From: JADKAV01 sp963704075
Lineage (GTDB): Bacteria > Actinomycetota > Actinomycetes > S36-B12 > UBA10799
NCBI GenBank assembly: GCA_963704075.1
Contig: CAVPGV010000011.1
Coordinates: 50,691-114,690, forward strand
Direction: 5' to 3'
Length of the DNA stretch: 64,000 nucleotides
Under the pieces are notes generated by a model. The model had not been told where the DNA came from. It worked only from the letters and a program-made list of their open reading frames with translations, and did no database searches. The position numbers and the translations under genes were made by a program. Of the stretch, positions 8,433 to 18,772 are shown in pieces (position 1 is the stretch's first letter; each line of letters starts with the position of its first letter).

Positions 8433-10230
8433 TCAGAGATCCGGCACCAGCGTCGGGCGCAGCGAACCCACCTGCCCACCGACGCCGAGCTGCCCCCGGT
8501 TGTTCGAACCCCAGCACTGCACCGAGACGCCGGTCACGGCGCAGGAGTGATAACCGCCGGCGGCCACGGCCCTTGCGGAACTCAAGCCGATACGGGTGGG
8601 AGTGCCCCTATCGATCTGGGTGCCGTCACCGAGGCGACCGCCCTGGTTACGCCCCCAGCACCGCACGCTCGAGCCGGTCACCGCGCAGGTGTGGTACGCA
8701 CCGGCCGCGACCGCGGACGCGACGGGCATGTTCACCTCGACGGGCGTCAGCGCGTCCCTGGAGCCCCCATCGCCTAGTTGCCCGTGCTCGTTGCCGCCCC
8801 AGCACTGCACTGAGTCGTCGTCCAGTAGTGCACAGGTGTGGAACACCCCGGCCGTCAGCGAAGCGACCGTGGGCAGCTGTGGCCGGACCGGGCCTGACGA
8901 GTCACTGGTGGAGTTGTTGCCCAACTGGCCATGATCATTGGCCCCCCAGCAGCGCACCGATCCGTTGCTCAGCACCGCGCACGTGTGGGCGTAGCCGGCG
9001 GTGATCGACACGGCGTTCGAGATGCCGGGCACAGCGACCGGGACGTTGGTGCTGGAGGGCCCAGCGACACCCAACTGCCCGCGGTCGTTGGCGCCCCAGC
9101 AGCGCACCGATCCGTTGCTCAGCACCGCGCAGCTGTGCCCGCCGCCTGCGGCCACGTCCACCGCACCGGGCAGATCGACGGTCATGGGAACCCTCACATC
9201 GTCGGTGTCGGGTTGCGCCGCCTGCCCCTCGTCATTGCGTCCCCAGCACAGGATGCTCGCGTCGCGCTGACGCACACACGTGTGCTCACCGCCTGCGACC
9301 ACCTGCACCGCATCTGACAGATCGACCCCGACCGGGGTCTGCGCGTCGGTCGTCGTGCCGTTTCCGATCTGGCCGTGACGGTTGTCGCCCCAGCACTCGA
9401 CCGCCCGGCCCGGGTCGGCCGCGGCAAGATCCGAACCGACATTGTCCCCCTTCACCAGAGCACAGGTGTGCGCCAAGCCGGCGGTGACCGTCTCGGCTTC
9501 CGCGGTCGTGCGGGCGATGATGCTCGCGGGTCTGCTCGCGTTGCCGGAGAAGTCGACCATGAACACGCTGTAGCTGTAGGTGGTGTGGGGGCGCAGGCCA
9601 GTGTCAGTGGTCGAGGTGGCCAGGCGCTCGAGTGACAGTGCCTTGCCTTCATCCAGCGACACGGGCGCGACCGAGCCGACTTTGCGGCGCACGGCCACTG
9701 CCTGCAGATCGGGTGCTGAGCCGTTCACCCACGTCAAGTCGATCGAGGACGTGGTCCGCCCGGTCACCTTCAGTTCGTCGGCCGGGCCGGGTGGATAGCT
9801 GTCGGTGCGAGGGTTCCATGTGTATTGCAGCCGTACGGTCAACTTGCGCTTGCGCACCTTCACCCGCACCGGCAGATCCGGTACCGCGGATGTGCCACCG
9901 TCGGCGACGATCGGCGCGGCCCAGACCCGGTACTTGCCGGGCTTGAGATTACGCAGCTTTGCCGGCCGAGGGGAGCTTCTTGCGATAGCGCTTGCCGGCG
10001 ACGGTGATCTTCGGCGAGCGTCCTTGCGGAATCCCCTGCGCCACCACACGCAGGGTGCCGCGCTTCTTGGCCTTCTTCTTCTTCGCCTTCTTCTGCGGCT
10101 TCTTCTTGACCGGTACGGATTGCGAAGTGATCGATGGTGCCGAGGACGGTGATGTGGCGCTCGATGGGGCGCCGGCCAGCAGGGTCACGCCCAAGGCGAC
10201 GGCCACCGTCACCGCACCTGCTCTATTCAC
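8433..10230 (-). pseudogene. Secreted RCC1-repeat (beta-propeller) protein with an FN3-like domain, frameshifted
   Basis: Translation begins at GTG 10230 (upstream GAGGGTGA) with a signal peptide (AVTVAVALGVTLLAGAPSSA), then a very lysine-rich stretch (KKKPQKKAKKKKAKKRG). The frame changes at about 9955-9975 and continues to 8433. The second part has a fibronectin III-like domain (LKVTGRTTSSIDLTWVNG) followed by seven RCC1 repeats of the type SVRCWGANDRGQLG with an HTCAV element, giving a seven-bladed propeller. The paired cysteines and the signal peptide point to an extracellular or wall-associated protein. Two of the repeats share long identical DNA near 8945 and 9095, so they duplicated recently. 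The ligand is unknown. Confidence 0.8.
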
Positions 10231-10270
10231 CGGATCACCCTCACTTGTTCACGGTAATGGCTCGTCGGGC

Positions 10271-10462
10271 TCACTTGCCGCGCTTGGCGCCGTCGCCGGG
10301 CTTGTTCGTGCGGGTGGTGATGAAGTACCCGACCCCGGCACCGGCGCCGGCGGCCACGGCCACGGTGGTCAAGGTCTGGCTGTCCAGCAGACGGCCCAGG
10401 ACCGCGATGATGATGGCGCATCCGACTGCCACGAGCACGGAGACGACGATCGACCTACCCAT
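10271..10462 (-). CDS. Small membrane protein
   Basis: This encodes 63 residues: a basic start (MGRS), one hydrophobic helix (VVSVLVAVGCAIIIAVL), a short loop, a second glycine/alanine-rich helix (VAVAAGAGAGVGYFI) and a basic tail ending GDGAKRGK. The -10-like TACCCT (10469-10474, minus strand) sits exactly 6 nt before the ATG, the spacing seen at many other genes here, which supports it as a real leaderless gene. No family is recognised. It lies between copA and the RCC1-repeat gene on the same strand. Confidence 0.55.
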   Translation of the reverse strand: MGRSIVVSVLVAVGCAIIIAVLGRLLDSQTLTTVAVAAGAGAGVGYFITTRTNKPGDGAKRGK

Positions 10463-10527
10463 CCATCGAGGGTAACCAACGGCGCGATCGGCCCTCGACG
10501 CAGTACGGTCCTGCGAACCTGCAGCGA

Positions 10528-12654
10528 CTACGCAGAGTGATCCTGGCGACTGCGGAACCGCCGCAGACGCAGGCTGTTGAGCACGACGAAGACCGACGAG
10601 AATGCCATGGCGGCGCCGGCCACCATGGGTGTCAGCAGCCCCGCCATCGCCAACGGGATGGCCGCGCTGTTGTAGGCGAAGGCCCAGAAGAGGTTCTGTT
10701 TGATGGTGCGCAAGGTGCGCCGGCTCAGGCGGATCGCGTCCACGATGGCCACCGGATCACCGCGCACGAGCGTGATGTCACTGGCCGCGATCGCCACGTC
10801 CGCACCCGCGCCCATCGCGATCCCGAGATCGGCCTGTGCCAGCGCGGCGGAGTCGTTGACACCGTCCCCGACCATTGCGACTCGAGAACCGCCAGCCTGA
10901 AGGTCCGCGACCGCCGCCTGCTTGTCCAGCGGCTTGACGTCGGAGATGACCTCCCCGATTCCGACCTCCTCGGCGACCTGCTCGGCGGCGTGACGGGTGT
11001 CCCCGGTCAGTAGCACCGTGCGCAGACCGATCTCGTGCAACTGCTCCACCGCCCGGGCACTGGTGGGCCGGATGGTGTCGCTGACCAGGATCTGCGCCCG
11101 TACCCCTCCGTCCCATGCCGCGAGAACCGCCGCGTCGGTGTCCGCCGCTGCGAAACCGAGCTCACGCAACCACCTGGAGGTGCCGGCGACCACCTGCAAC
11201 CCGTCCACCGTCCCGGACACCCCTCTGCCGGGGACGGCCCGGAAGTCCTCGAGGTGTCCTCGCTCGGGCAGAGCAACGGCGATCGCCCGGCCGATGGGAT
11301 GCTCGCTGGCGGACTCCAACGTTCCGACCAGACGATCGCAGCGGGGGTCGTCGGATCGAACGTCGACCTCGATGGACCCCTGCGTCAAGGTTCCGGTCTT
11401 GTCCAGCACGACGGTGTCGATGGCCCGGGTGCGCTCAAGAATCTCCGGCCCGGAGATCAGCACGCCCATTTGCGCGCCCTTGCCGGTCCCCACCAGGATG
11501 GCGGTGGGTGTGGCCAGACCCAGGGCGCACGGGCACGCGATGATCAGCACCGCCACCGCCGCGGTGAAGGCGTCGCTCCAACCCGCCCCCGAGAGCAGCC
11601 AGCCCGCCGCGGTCAGGATCGACAGGATCAGCACCACCGGCACGAACACCGACGACACCCGGTCGGCCAGGCGCTGCACCGGGGCCTTGCCGGTCTGGGC
11701 ACTCTCGACGGCTGCGGCGATCTGGGCTAGCTCGGTGTCCTTGCCGACGCGTTCGGCGCGGGCGATCAAGCGGCCGGTCTGATTGACCGCTGCGCCGATC
11801 ACGCGGTCACCCGGACCCACTTCGACGGGCACCGACTCTCCGGTGATCAGGGCATTGTCGACCGAGGAGTCTCCGGCGACGACCACCGCATCGGTTGCGA
11901 TACGCTCACCGGGCCTGATCACGAACTCATCCCCGACGACCAATTCCCCGATGGGGATGGACACCTCCCGACCATCGCGCAGGACTGTGGCTTCCTTTGC
12001 GCCGAGTTTCAGCAAGGCGGTGACAGCCTCACCTGCGCGCTTCTTCGCCCTTGCCTCGGCGTAGCGTCCGGCCAACAGGAAGGTCGTGACGGTGACGGCC
12101 ACCTCGAAATAGATGTGGCCCCCGGTGAACAACGCGACCACCGACCAGGTGTACGCGGCGAGGACTCCCAGACTGACCAGGGTGTCCATCGTCGTGCTGC
12201 CGTGCCGGGCGGCGTTGAACGCAGCTCGGTGGAACGGCCATGCCGACCACACCACCACGGGGGTCGAGAGCGCGGCGATGGTCCACATCAATGCCGCCGA
12301 GTGCGGCATCGGCATCGCCATGGACAGCACGATGACCGGTATCGCCAGGACCGCGGCGACAACAAGTCGTCGCAACAACGTCGGATCATCGTGCTGATGC
12401 TCGGTCTCGGCCTTGTGCTCCACAGCGCCGTAGCCGGCTTTCTCGACCGCGGCCACGCAGTCCTCGACGCTGACGCCTTTCGGGAGATCCAGACGGACCG
12501 AGTGGGTCGCGAAGTTGACGTTGGCCTCAACGCCGGGCAGCGCCTTCAACTTCTTCTCGATGCGCGCAGCACACGACGCGCAGGTCATGCCTTCGAGGTC
12601 GAGGTCCACGCTGGTGCTCACAGGGGTTCCAACGCACTGGCGGGGGGCGGCCAT
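10528..12654 (-). CDS. copA: Copper-translocating P1B-type ATPase
   Basis: This encodes about 708 residues that export Cu+ across the membrane using ATP. It has one N-terminal heavy-metal domain (GMTCASC), then membrane helices with the P1B-1 signature CPCALG, the phosphorylation loop DKTGTLTQG, SASEHPIGRAI for ATP binding, and the hinge MVGDGVNDSAALAQADLG. The last helices carry the Cu+ motifs FAYNSAAIP and MAFSSVFVVLNSLRL. The start is uncertain: ATG 12654 is used, and GTG 12621 (VSTSVDLDLEGM) is equally possible; neither has a strong Shine-Dalgarno site. It lies 16 bp behind the upstream gene on the same strand. No CopZ or CsoR is seen next to it. Confidence 0.93.
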   Translation of the reverse strand: MAAPRQCVGTPVSTSVDLDLEGMTCASCAARIEKKLKALPGVEANVNFATHSVRLDLPKGVSVEDCVAAVEKAGYGAVEHKAETEHQHDDPTLLRRLVVAAVLAIPVIVLSMAMPMPHSAALMWTIAALSTPVVVWSAWPFHRAAFNAARHGSTTMDTLVSLGVLAAYTWSVVALFTGGHIYFEVAVTVTTFLLAGRYAEARAKKRAGEAVTALLKLGAKEATVLRDGREVSIPIGELVVGDEFVIRPGERIATDAVVVAGDSSVDNALITGESVPVEVGPGDRVIGAAVNQTGRLIARAERVGKDTELAQIAAAVESAQTGKAPVQRLADRVSSVFVPVVLILSILTAAGWLLSGAGWSDAFTAAVAVLIIACPCALGLATPTAILVGTGKGAQMGVLISGPEILERTRAIDTVVLDKTGTLTQGSIEVDVRSDDPRCDRLVGTLESASEHPIGRAIAVALPERGHLEDFRAVPGRGVSGTVDGLQVVAGTSRWLRELGFAAADTDAAVLAAWDGGVRAQILVSDTIRPTSARAVEQLHEIGLRTVLLTGDTRHAAEQVAEEVGIGEVISDVKPLDKQAAVADLQAGGSRVAMVGDGVNDSAALAQADLGIAMGAGADVAIAASDITLVRGDPVAIVDAIRLSRRTLRTIKQNLFWAFAYNSAAIPLAMAGLLTPMVAGAAMAFSSVFVVLNSLRLRRFRSRQDHSA

Positions 12655-12670
12655 TCCCGCCGGGCGGTGA

Positions 12671-14168
12671 TCAGGCGTTTCGGACGAACAAGCCCAGCAC
12701 CGCCGCCAGCGAGAGCACCGAACGCGGCTCGTAGGCAGCTCGCCAGATGCCACCATGGTTGGCCGCGTCGGAGAACAGGTCCATGGGGTTGTGCAGCGTC
12801 GATCCCGGGTTCGAAGCCGACTGCGGATCCCGTAGGTCGCGCACCAGCAGCGCGGCCATCAGCGTGTTGGCCGTGGACGGCGCGAACACCTCGATCCCGA
12901 AGCGCCCAGCACCCGCGTACGCCGCCGCGAGAGCCCGATTCTTGACCACCGACCGGGTCCGCGTCGCCGGCGCCACGTTGAGCGACACGAGTTGGCCGGC
13001 TTCACGCGCAACGATGGCCCGCCACCGCTGCAGGCGTTTGGCCAACGCATAGTTCGGACCCTGCTGTGGGACCAGGCAGTCTGCGATACCCACCTCCCGG
13101 CCGCTGTCGTCGATCACCGTGTCCCGATAGGCCGGCTCGAACAGATTCGCCAGATGCAAGGGCGCCTGCAGAACCCGACGGGTGCGGCGTTGCTCCCACT
13201 TCTGCCGGGCCATGGCCACGGCATCCTCGGGCACCGCGAACACGTCCGTCGGCGTTGCAAGATATGCCAGCGACACGTCCTCGCGCTCTTCGGACAACAG
13301 CAACCCGATGGCGTCTATCGCCATCGACAGGCGGACGTGGGCACCCCCGTCGGCGTAGGCATAGTTGCCCAGGGTGAACCCGCCGTCGATCTCGCGCAAC
13401 CAGCTCAGCATCGCGTCGGTCTGGGTCAGGACGTCCAGCCCGGCCAGCTGCGCGATCCGCGAGTCGGGCGCACTGTCCAGGTAGGCCGACCCCCGCGGCA
13501 CGGGCACCGCCAACCGCCCCGCCGACTCCTTGCCCGTGGCCATCACCCGCTCCCAGGTGCCGGGATTGGGAAGGTCGACCGCGTAGACGGTGGCGCCCCA
13601 GTCCAGCAGTTGACGCAACGGGCCCATCTCGGAGCCGGCCCCTATCACCACGATCTGCAGGTCCCTGACGTCGAGCCACTCGGGGTTGGCCATCACGGCC
13701 CGCACGGCGTCGGCGAACGTGGGTTCGGCGATCCCGCGTGCCACCCAGTCGTCGAGTTGCCGGTGCAGGTCCCCACCGGCCAGGCGCTGCCCCTGGTAGG
13801 GCACGGAGAAGTCACCACGCCGCTCGCCGCGGCCGATCACCTCGAAGGTGTCCATCCCCTCGTGTTCGCTGGCGGCCAATCCGGCCAGAAAGCGGCTGGT
13901 CGCCCTCCTCATCGGTCCACACGAAACGCTCATGCAGCGACCGCAGGCCCTCGCGCGAGACGTCGACTGCTGCGGTCGGGCTGGCCGCAGCCACGGTCAC
14001 GAGTTCACGGATCGCCGACAGGTAGTCCGAACGCCAGTCCTTGATGGCTTCGACCCTGCGGGCGGCTGCGGGATCGACCTGCCGCAGGGCATCGGCGATG
14101 ACCGCCCGGCCGGTGGCCGTCGTGCTGCGTGATCCGTCCGCGCCGATGGGAAAGTCGACTGTGTGCAT
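12671..14168 (-). pseudogene. Unknown protein with a Rossmann-like NAD(P)-binding segment, frameshifted
   Basis: Two frames join at about 13900-13912 into one protein of roughly 498 residues starting at ATG 14168 (MHTVDFPIGADGS). Visible features are an N-terminal helical part, a glycine motif in a Rossmann context (IVVIGAGSEMGPLRQLL then ATVYAVDLP, resembling a nucleotide-binding beta-alpha-beta unit), and a conserved-looking end NPMDLFSDAANHGGIWRAAYEP. A hydrophobic C-terminus (VLSLAAVLGLFV) could touch the membrane. I do not recognise the family. It lies directly upstream of copA (16 bp), so the two may share a transcript, but no copper motif is visible. One extra or missing base breaks the frame. 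Confidence 0.6.
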
Positions 14169-14292
14169 GGTCGAACAATGTACTCCCAGGCGTGATGGAC
14201 CGGCAGGACTCCGCCCGGGGAGCTGACAGCGCGCCGTTCGAGGAGATCAACCCGCTGGGGTGCCACCCGCGTCTGCCCCAACCCCACCCCCG

Positions 14293-14329
14293 CAGCCGTT
14301 GGAGATGCGCACAGCCGTTGGAGATGCGC
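14293..14329. repeat. Short tandem duplication
   Basis: CAGCCGTTGGAGATGCGC occurs at 14293-14310 and again at 14312-14329, in the gap between the 3' end of glnE and the start of the Rossmann-like gene. Otherwise 14183-14504 shows no gene. Confidence 0.5.
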
Positions 14330-14504
14330 GCACGTTCTAACACTCACTTCTGTACCGTTGTCCAACGCATGTGCACAACTCTCACGCCTGCGCCACGTTT
14401 CGCCTGACTCAGGCCACGGCGGATGAGGCGATCTGGCAACTCCCGATGGCGAAAGGCAGGCCGAACCCGAGCGAAGAAGAACCAGCGTGCCGCCGAACCC
14501 ACGG

Positions 14505-17429
14505 CTACTCCAGACCGTAGAAGATTCTCTCCATCACGTTCCGGGCCCGCCGCGACGCCCGGCGGTAGTCCTCGGACATCGCACCGCGGTCATCCGGCGA
14601 GTAGTGCAGAAGGTGCGCCACACGCGCCAACATCCGGGCATCTGTGGGTACCGAGTCACTGGCCCGCCCGGAACTGAGCATGACCGCGTCGCGAATGGAG
14701 GAGGCCAGTCGCCAGGCGTCCACCAGTCGCTGGCAGTCCTCATCGCCGATCAAACCGATGGAAGCGGCGTGCTCCAACACCGAGGCGGTCTGTGTCGTTC
14801 GCAGTTCCGGTATCTCGTGGCCGTGCTGCAACTGCAACAGTTGGGCCACCCATTCGACGTCCGACAGTCCGCCGCGTCCCAGCTTCACGTGCAGTGCCGG
14901 ATCGGCACCGCGCGGCAGCCGTTCGGCCTCCATCCGCGCCTTCAGCCGCCGCATCTCCACGAGGTCCGATTGCGGGACACCGCGCCGGGGATAGCGGATC
15001 GGATCGATCACCTCGATGAACGCATCTTGCAGAGCTGGCGAACCCGCCACCGGCCGGGCGCGTAGAAGTGCTTGCGCCTCCCAGGCCGCGGACCAACGCC
15101 GGTAGTAGGCCTCGTAGGACGCCAGCGATCGGGCCAGCGGACCGTTGCGCCCCTCCGGGCGTAGGTCAGCGTCCATGTCGATCGGCGGGTCAGCGCTGGG
15201 CAGCGCGAGCAGGCGACGCAATTCGTTGGCCACACCCAGGGCCGCATCCGATGCTGTCTTGTCCTCGATGCCTTCACGGCCCCGGTACACGAACATCACA
15301 TCCGCGTCCGATCCGTACCCCAGTTCCTCCCCGCCGTAGCGGCCCATCCCGATGATGACGAACTCGACGAGGTCCTCGGCCGGCCGGTCGTCGACGCGCA
15401 CGGCCTCGGTGGCAACGGCCAGAGCCGCCTGAATCGTCGCATCCGCGATGTGCGACAGCGCCCGGCCGACCTCATCGATGGACAGCAAACCCAGACAGTC
15501 GGCCGCCGAGATCCGGAACAGTTCGCGGCGACGAGTCGCCCGGATGGCGGCGATGGCCGACTCCGGGTCGACCTGTCGCAGGCCTGCGGTCAGTGCCTCG
15601 GCGGCGATGTCGGCGGCCGGCCGTGGCCGCAACTGTTCGTCGTCGGCGAGCATCTGCACCGCGTCGGGGGCCCGCAGCAGCAGATCGGTGGCGAACGGTG
15701 AAGTCGCCAGCAGGTGGGCCATGTGCTCAGCGCTCTGCGACTCGTCGCGCAGCAATCTCAGGTACCAGGGCGTCGAACCCAGTGCCTCCGACACCCGTCG
15801 GAACCCTGAGAGCCCCGAGTCCGGATCCGGACAGTCTGCGAACCAGCCGAGCATCACCGGCAGCAGCGTCCGCTGGATCGCAGCCCTGCGACTGACCCCG
15901 TTGGTGAGCGACTCCAGGTGTCGCAGCGCACCCTTCGGGTCGTGGTAACCGAGTGCCCACAGCCGCTGCTCCGCCGCCTCGGGGGTGAGCCGGGCCTCCC
16001 CGGAGTCCAGCCTGGCCACGGCGTTGAGCAACGGGCGGTAGAAGAGTTTCTCGTGCAGGCGCCTGACCTGGCGCACCTGTTTGCCGAAAGCGGTCTCGAG
16101 TTCCTGGGCGGGGTTGGTGCGGATGCCCATCGAGCGGGCGATGACCCGCAGTTCGGGTTCCCGGTCCGGCAGCAGATGGGTACGGCGCATCTGGCGCAGT
16201 TGGACGCGGTGTTCGAGGATGCGCAGGAACCGGTAGGCCGACCCCATGCCGGCTGCGTCCTCCCGACCCACATAGCCCCAGGTCGCCAATGCCTCGAGCG
16301 CCGTCAGAGTCGTCGGCGAGCGCAACGTGACGTCGCTGCGGCCGTGCACCAACTGCAGGATCTGCACGGCGAACTCCACGTCGCGCAATCCGCCGCGACC
16401 GAGCTTGATCTCCCGGGCGGCCTGCTTCTCGGGGATGTGCTCCTCCACCCGGCGGCGCATGGCCTGGACGTCGTCGACGAAGTTCTCGCGAGCGGCCGCC
16501 GACCAGACGAAATCTGAAACCGCATCCACGTATCGCGCGCCGAGAGCCAAGTCCCCCGCGGCGGGCCGGATCTTGAGCAGGGCCTGGAACTCCCAGGTCT
16601 TGGCCCACTTCGTGTAGTACGCCACGTAGGAGTCGATCGTGCGCACCAAGGCGCCGGCTTTGCCCTCGGGGCGCAACGCCGCATCCACCTCCCAGATGGA
16701 CCCCTCGGAGGTCGCCGCGTTCGCGATCTGCATCACCTTGCTGGCGATCTGCTGCCCGATGCGCATCGCGGTGTCGCGCGGGACCTCCTCCGAGCTGGGT
16801 TCGGCGATGAACACGACGTCCACGTCGGAGATGTAATTGAGTTCCCGGGCTCCGCACTTGCCCATCGCGATGATCGCCAATTGGACCTGGTCGGTTGCCT
16901 CACCGATCTCCCGGACGGCTAGTTCGTAGCAGCCCTGTAGGGCTGCATCTGCCAGAGCCGTCAACTCGGCCATCGTCGTCTCGAGGCTGGATTCCCCGCA
17001 CAGGTCCCGGGCGGCGACGTTGATCAGTTCGCGGCGGTAGGCAACCCGCAGGTCGAGCATGGCGTGCTCGCCGCTCAACGAGGCAAGGATGCGGTCGCGG
17101 GCACCGTCGATGCCGTCGCGTGTCAGCGCCGACACCGCCTCGGGATGCCTGATCAGGAAGTCGCCGAGGCTCTCGGAGGCCCCGAGCAGGCTCAGCAACC
17201 TCGCCGAGTGTGCCGGATCCTCGAGCACCGCATGACAGGCGGGATTGTCCGGGGCGATCTCGGCGAGCACCGCGGCCGCTCGATCCGGGTCCGCGGCCAG
17301 GGCGAGGTCGGAGAGGTCGAACTCGTAACCCGCGTCGGTGAGCCTGGCGAGGTTGTCCCCGGTCCGTTCGACGTCGGTGACGCCGATCCGGACGAGGTCC
17401 GAGTGCTGGCTGGCCCGGCGCGGACTCAT
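14505..17429 (-). CDS. glnE: Bifunctional glutamine-synthetase adenylyltransferase/adenylyl-removing enzyme
   Basis: This encodes 974 residues, the normal length. It adds or removes AMP on the regulatory tyrosine of GlnA in response to nitrogen status. Both nucleotidyltransferase domains are visible: the N-terminal one with GKCGARELNYISDVDVVF, where the G-x-x-E-L-x-x-x-S-D-x-D core binds the metal, and the C-terminal one with GMGRYGGEELGYGSDADVMF. Conserved KLGRGGLRDVEF and KLGRGGLSDVEW follow each. The start was set at ATG 17429 because it overlaps the stop of the upstream glnA2 as ATGA, a coupling signal; an upstream in-frame start would lie inside glnA2. The pairing with a second glutamine synthetase is as in Mycobacterium (glnE-glnA2). 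Confidence 0.97.
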   Translation of the reverse strand: MSPRRASQHSDLVRIGVTDVERTGDNLARLTDAGYEFDLSDLALAADPDRAAAVLAEIAPDNPACHAVLEDPAHSARLLSLLGASESLGDFLIRHPEAVSALTRDGIDGARDRILASLSGEHAMLDLRVAYRRELINVAARDLCGESSLETTMAELTALADAALQGCYELAVREIGEATDQVQLAIIAMGKCGARELNYISDVDVVFIAEPSSEEVPRDTAMRIGQQIASKVMQIANAATSEGSIWEVDAALRPEGKAGALVRTIDSYVAYYTKWAKTWEFQALLKIRPAAGDLALGARYVDAVSDFVWSAAARENFVDDVQAMRRRVEEHIPEKQAAREIKLGRGGLRDVEFAVQILQLVHGRSDVTLRSPTTLTALEALATWGYVGREDAAGMGSAYRFLRILEHRVQLRQMRRTHLLPDREPELRVIARSMGIRTNPAQELETAFGKQVRQVRRLHEKLFYRPLLNAVARLDSGEARLTPEAAEQRLWALGYHDPKGALRHLESLTNGVSRRAAIQRTLLPVMLGWFADCPDPDSGLSGFRRVSEALGSTPWYLRLLRDESQSAEHMAHLLATSPFATDLLLRAPDAVQMLADDEQLRPRPAADIAAEALTAGLRQVDPESAIAAIRATRRRELFRISAADCLGLLSIDEVGRALSHIADATIQAALAVATEAVRVDDRPAEDLVEFVIIGMGRYGGEELGYGSDADVMFVYRGREGIEDKTASDAALGVANELRRLLALPSADPPIDMDADLRPEGRNGPLARSLASYEAYYRRWSAAWEAQALLRARPVAGSPALQDAFIEVIDPIRYPRRGVPQSDLVEMRRLKARMEAERLPRGADPALHVKLGRGGLSDVEWVAQLLQLQHGHEIPELRTTQTASVLEHAASIGLIGDEDCQRLVDAWRLASSIRDAVMLSSGRASDSVPTDARMLARVAHLLHYSPDDRGAMSEDYRRASRRARNVMERIFYGLE

Positions 17430-18760
17430 AGCGACAGGTACCGCTCCATCTCGAAGCGGGTCACGTGTGCCCGGTACTCGTCCCACTCGGCCTTCTTGTT
17501 GCGCAGGAAGAAGTCGAAAACATGCTCACCGAGCGTCTCCGCGACCAGCTCCGAACCCTCCATCGCCGCGATCGCCTGCTCCAGACTGCCGGGCAGCGGC
17601 TGCAGGCCCATCGCGCGCCGTTCTCCGTCACTGAGGGCCCATACGTCGTCTTCGGTCGCAGCCGGCAGTTCGTACTTCTCCTCGATGCCCTTCAGGCCGG
17701 CCGCCAGGATCAGCGCGTAGGCCAGGTACGGGTTGGCCGCGCTGTCCAGGGAGCGGAACTCCACCCGGGTCGACTGGCCCTTGGCCGGCTTGTACATCGG
17801 TACCCGCACCAGGGCAGAGCGGTTGTTGTGGCCCCAGCAGATGTAGCTGGGAGCCTCTCCCCCACCGGCCAGACGCTTGTAGGAGTTGATCCACTGGTTG
17901 GTCACCGCGGTGATCTCCGGGGCGTGATGAAGCAGCCCGGCGATGAACTGCCGCGCCAGTGGGGACAACTGGAACTCGGCACCCGGCTCGAAGAAGGCGT
18001 TGGAATCCCCTTCGAACAGGCTCACGTGCGTGTGCATGCCGGAACCCGGGTGGTCGGTGAACGGCTTGGGCATGAAGGACGCGACCACCCCGTGCTCGAG
18101 CGCGACCTCCTTGACCACGAGTCGGAACGTCATGATGTTGTCCGCAGTCGTCAGCGCGTCGGCGTAGCGCAGGTCGATCTCCTGCTGACCTGGTCCGCCT
18201 TCGTGGTGGGAGAACTCCACGGAGATGCCCATGTGCTCCAGCGTCGCGATGGCCTGCCGCCGGAAGTCCTGTCCGGCCGGATGTGGACTGTGGTCGAAGT
18301 ATCCGACGTTGTCGACCGGCACCGGGTCCCGGCCCTCGTCCGGGGTCTCTTTGAACAGGAAGAACTCGATCTCCGGATGGGTGTAGAACGTGAAGCCCTG
18401 CTGTGCGGCCTTGGCCAACTGCCGCTTGAGCACCCAGCGGGGGTCGGCATACGAGGGCGACCCGTCGGGCAGCAGGATGTCGCAGAACATCCTCCCGACC
18501 GGCATGTCGTCGCCGCGCCACGGCAGGATCTGGAAACTCGACGGGTCGGGCTTGGCGAGCATGTCGGACTCGGTCAACCGAGAGAAACCTTCGATGGCGG
18601 AACCGTCGAACCCGAGGCCCTCGGCGAACGCCCCCTCGAGTTCCGCGGGCGCGATCGACACCGACTTGAGGATCCCGAGGACGTCGGTGAACCACAGGCG
18701 GATGAAACGGATGTCCCGTTCCTCGATAGTGCGCAGAACGTATTCAGTCTGCTTGTCCAT
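17426..18760 (-). CDS. glnA2: Second type I glutamine synthetase (GlnA2-like), no adenylylation tyrosine
   Basis: This encodes 444 residues of the GSI fold: LGFDGSAIEGFSRLTESDM, PEIEFFLFK, HHEGGPGQQEIDLR, SFMPKPFTDHPGSGMHTH and NRSALVRVPMY. The loop that holds the regulatory tyrosine in GlnA reads EDDVWALSDGERRAMGL here, with no Tyr in the equivalent place and about 30 fewer residues overall, so GlnE probably does not modify it. In other actinobacteria such homologs are either accessory glutamine synthetases or gamma-glutamyl-polyamine ligases; the sequence alone does not separate these, but the position coupled to glnE favours GlnA2. The -10-like CAGGAT lies 6 nt before ATG 18760. Confidence 0.9.
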   Translation of the reverse strand: MDKQTEYVLRTIEERDIRFIRLWFTDVLGILKSVSIAPAELEGAFAEGLGFDGSAIEGFSRLTESDMLAKPDPSSFQILPWRGDDMPVGRMFCDILLPDGSPSYADPRWVLKRQLAKAAQQGFTFYTHPEIEFFLFKETPDEGRDPVPVDNVGYFDHSPHPAGQDFRRQAIATLEHMGISVEFSHHEGGPGQQEIDLRYADALTTADNIMTFRLVVKEVALEHGVVASFMPKPFTDHPGSGMHTHVSLFEGDSNAFFEPGAEFQLSPLARQFIAGLLHHAPEITAVTNQWINSYKRLAGGGEAPSYICWGHNNRSALVRVPMYKPAKGQSTRVEFRSLDSAANPYLAYALILAAGLKGIEEKYELPAATEDDVWALSDGERRAMGLQPLPGSLEQAIAAMEGSELVAETLGEHVFDFFLRNKKAEWDEYRAHVTRFEMERYLSL

Positions 18761-18766
18761 GACCCC

Positions 18767-18772
18767 ATCCTG
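18767..18772 (-). promoter_or_regulatory. Putative leaderless -10 of glnA2-glnE
   Basis: CAGGAT on the minus strand ends 6 nt before the ATG. It matches TAnnnT only partly (C for the first T), so this is weaker than the others in the window. Confidence 0.35.
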
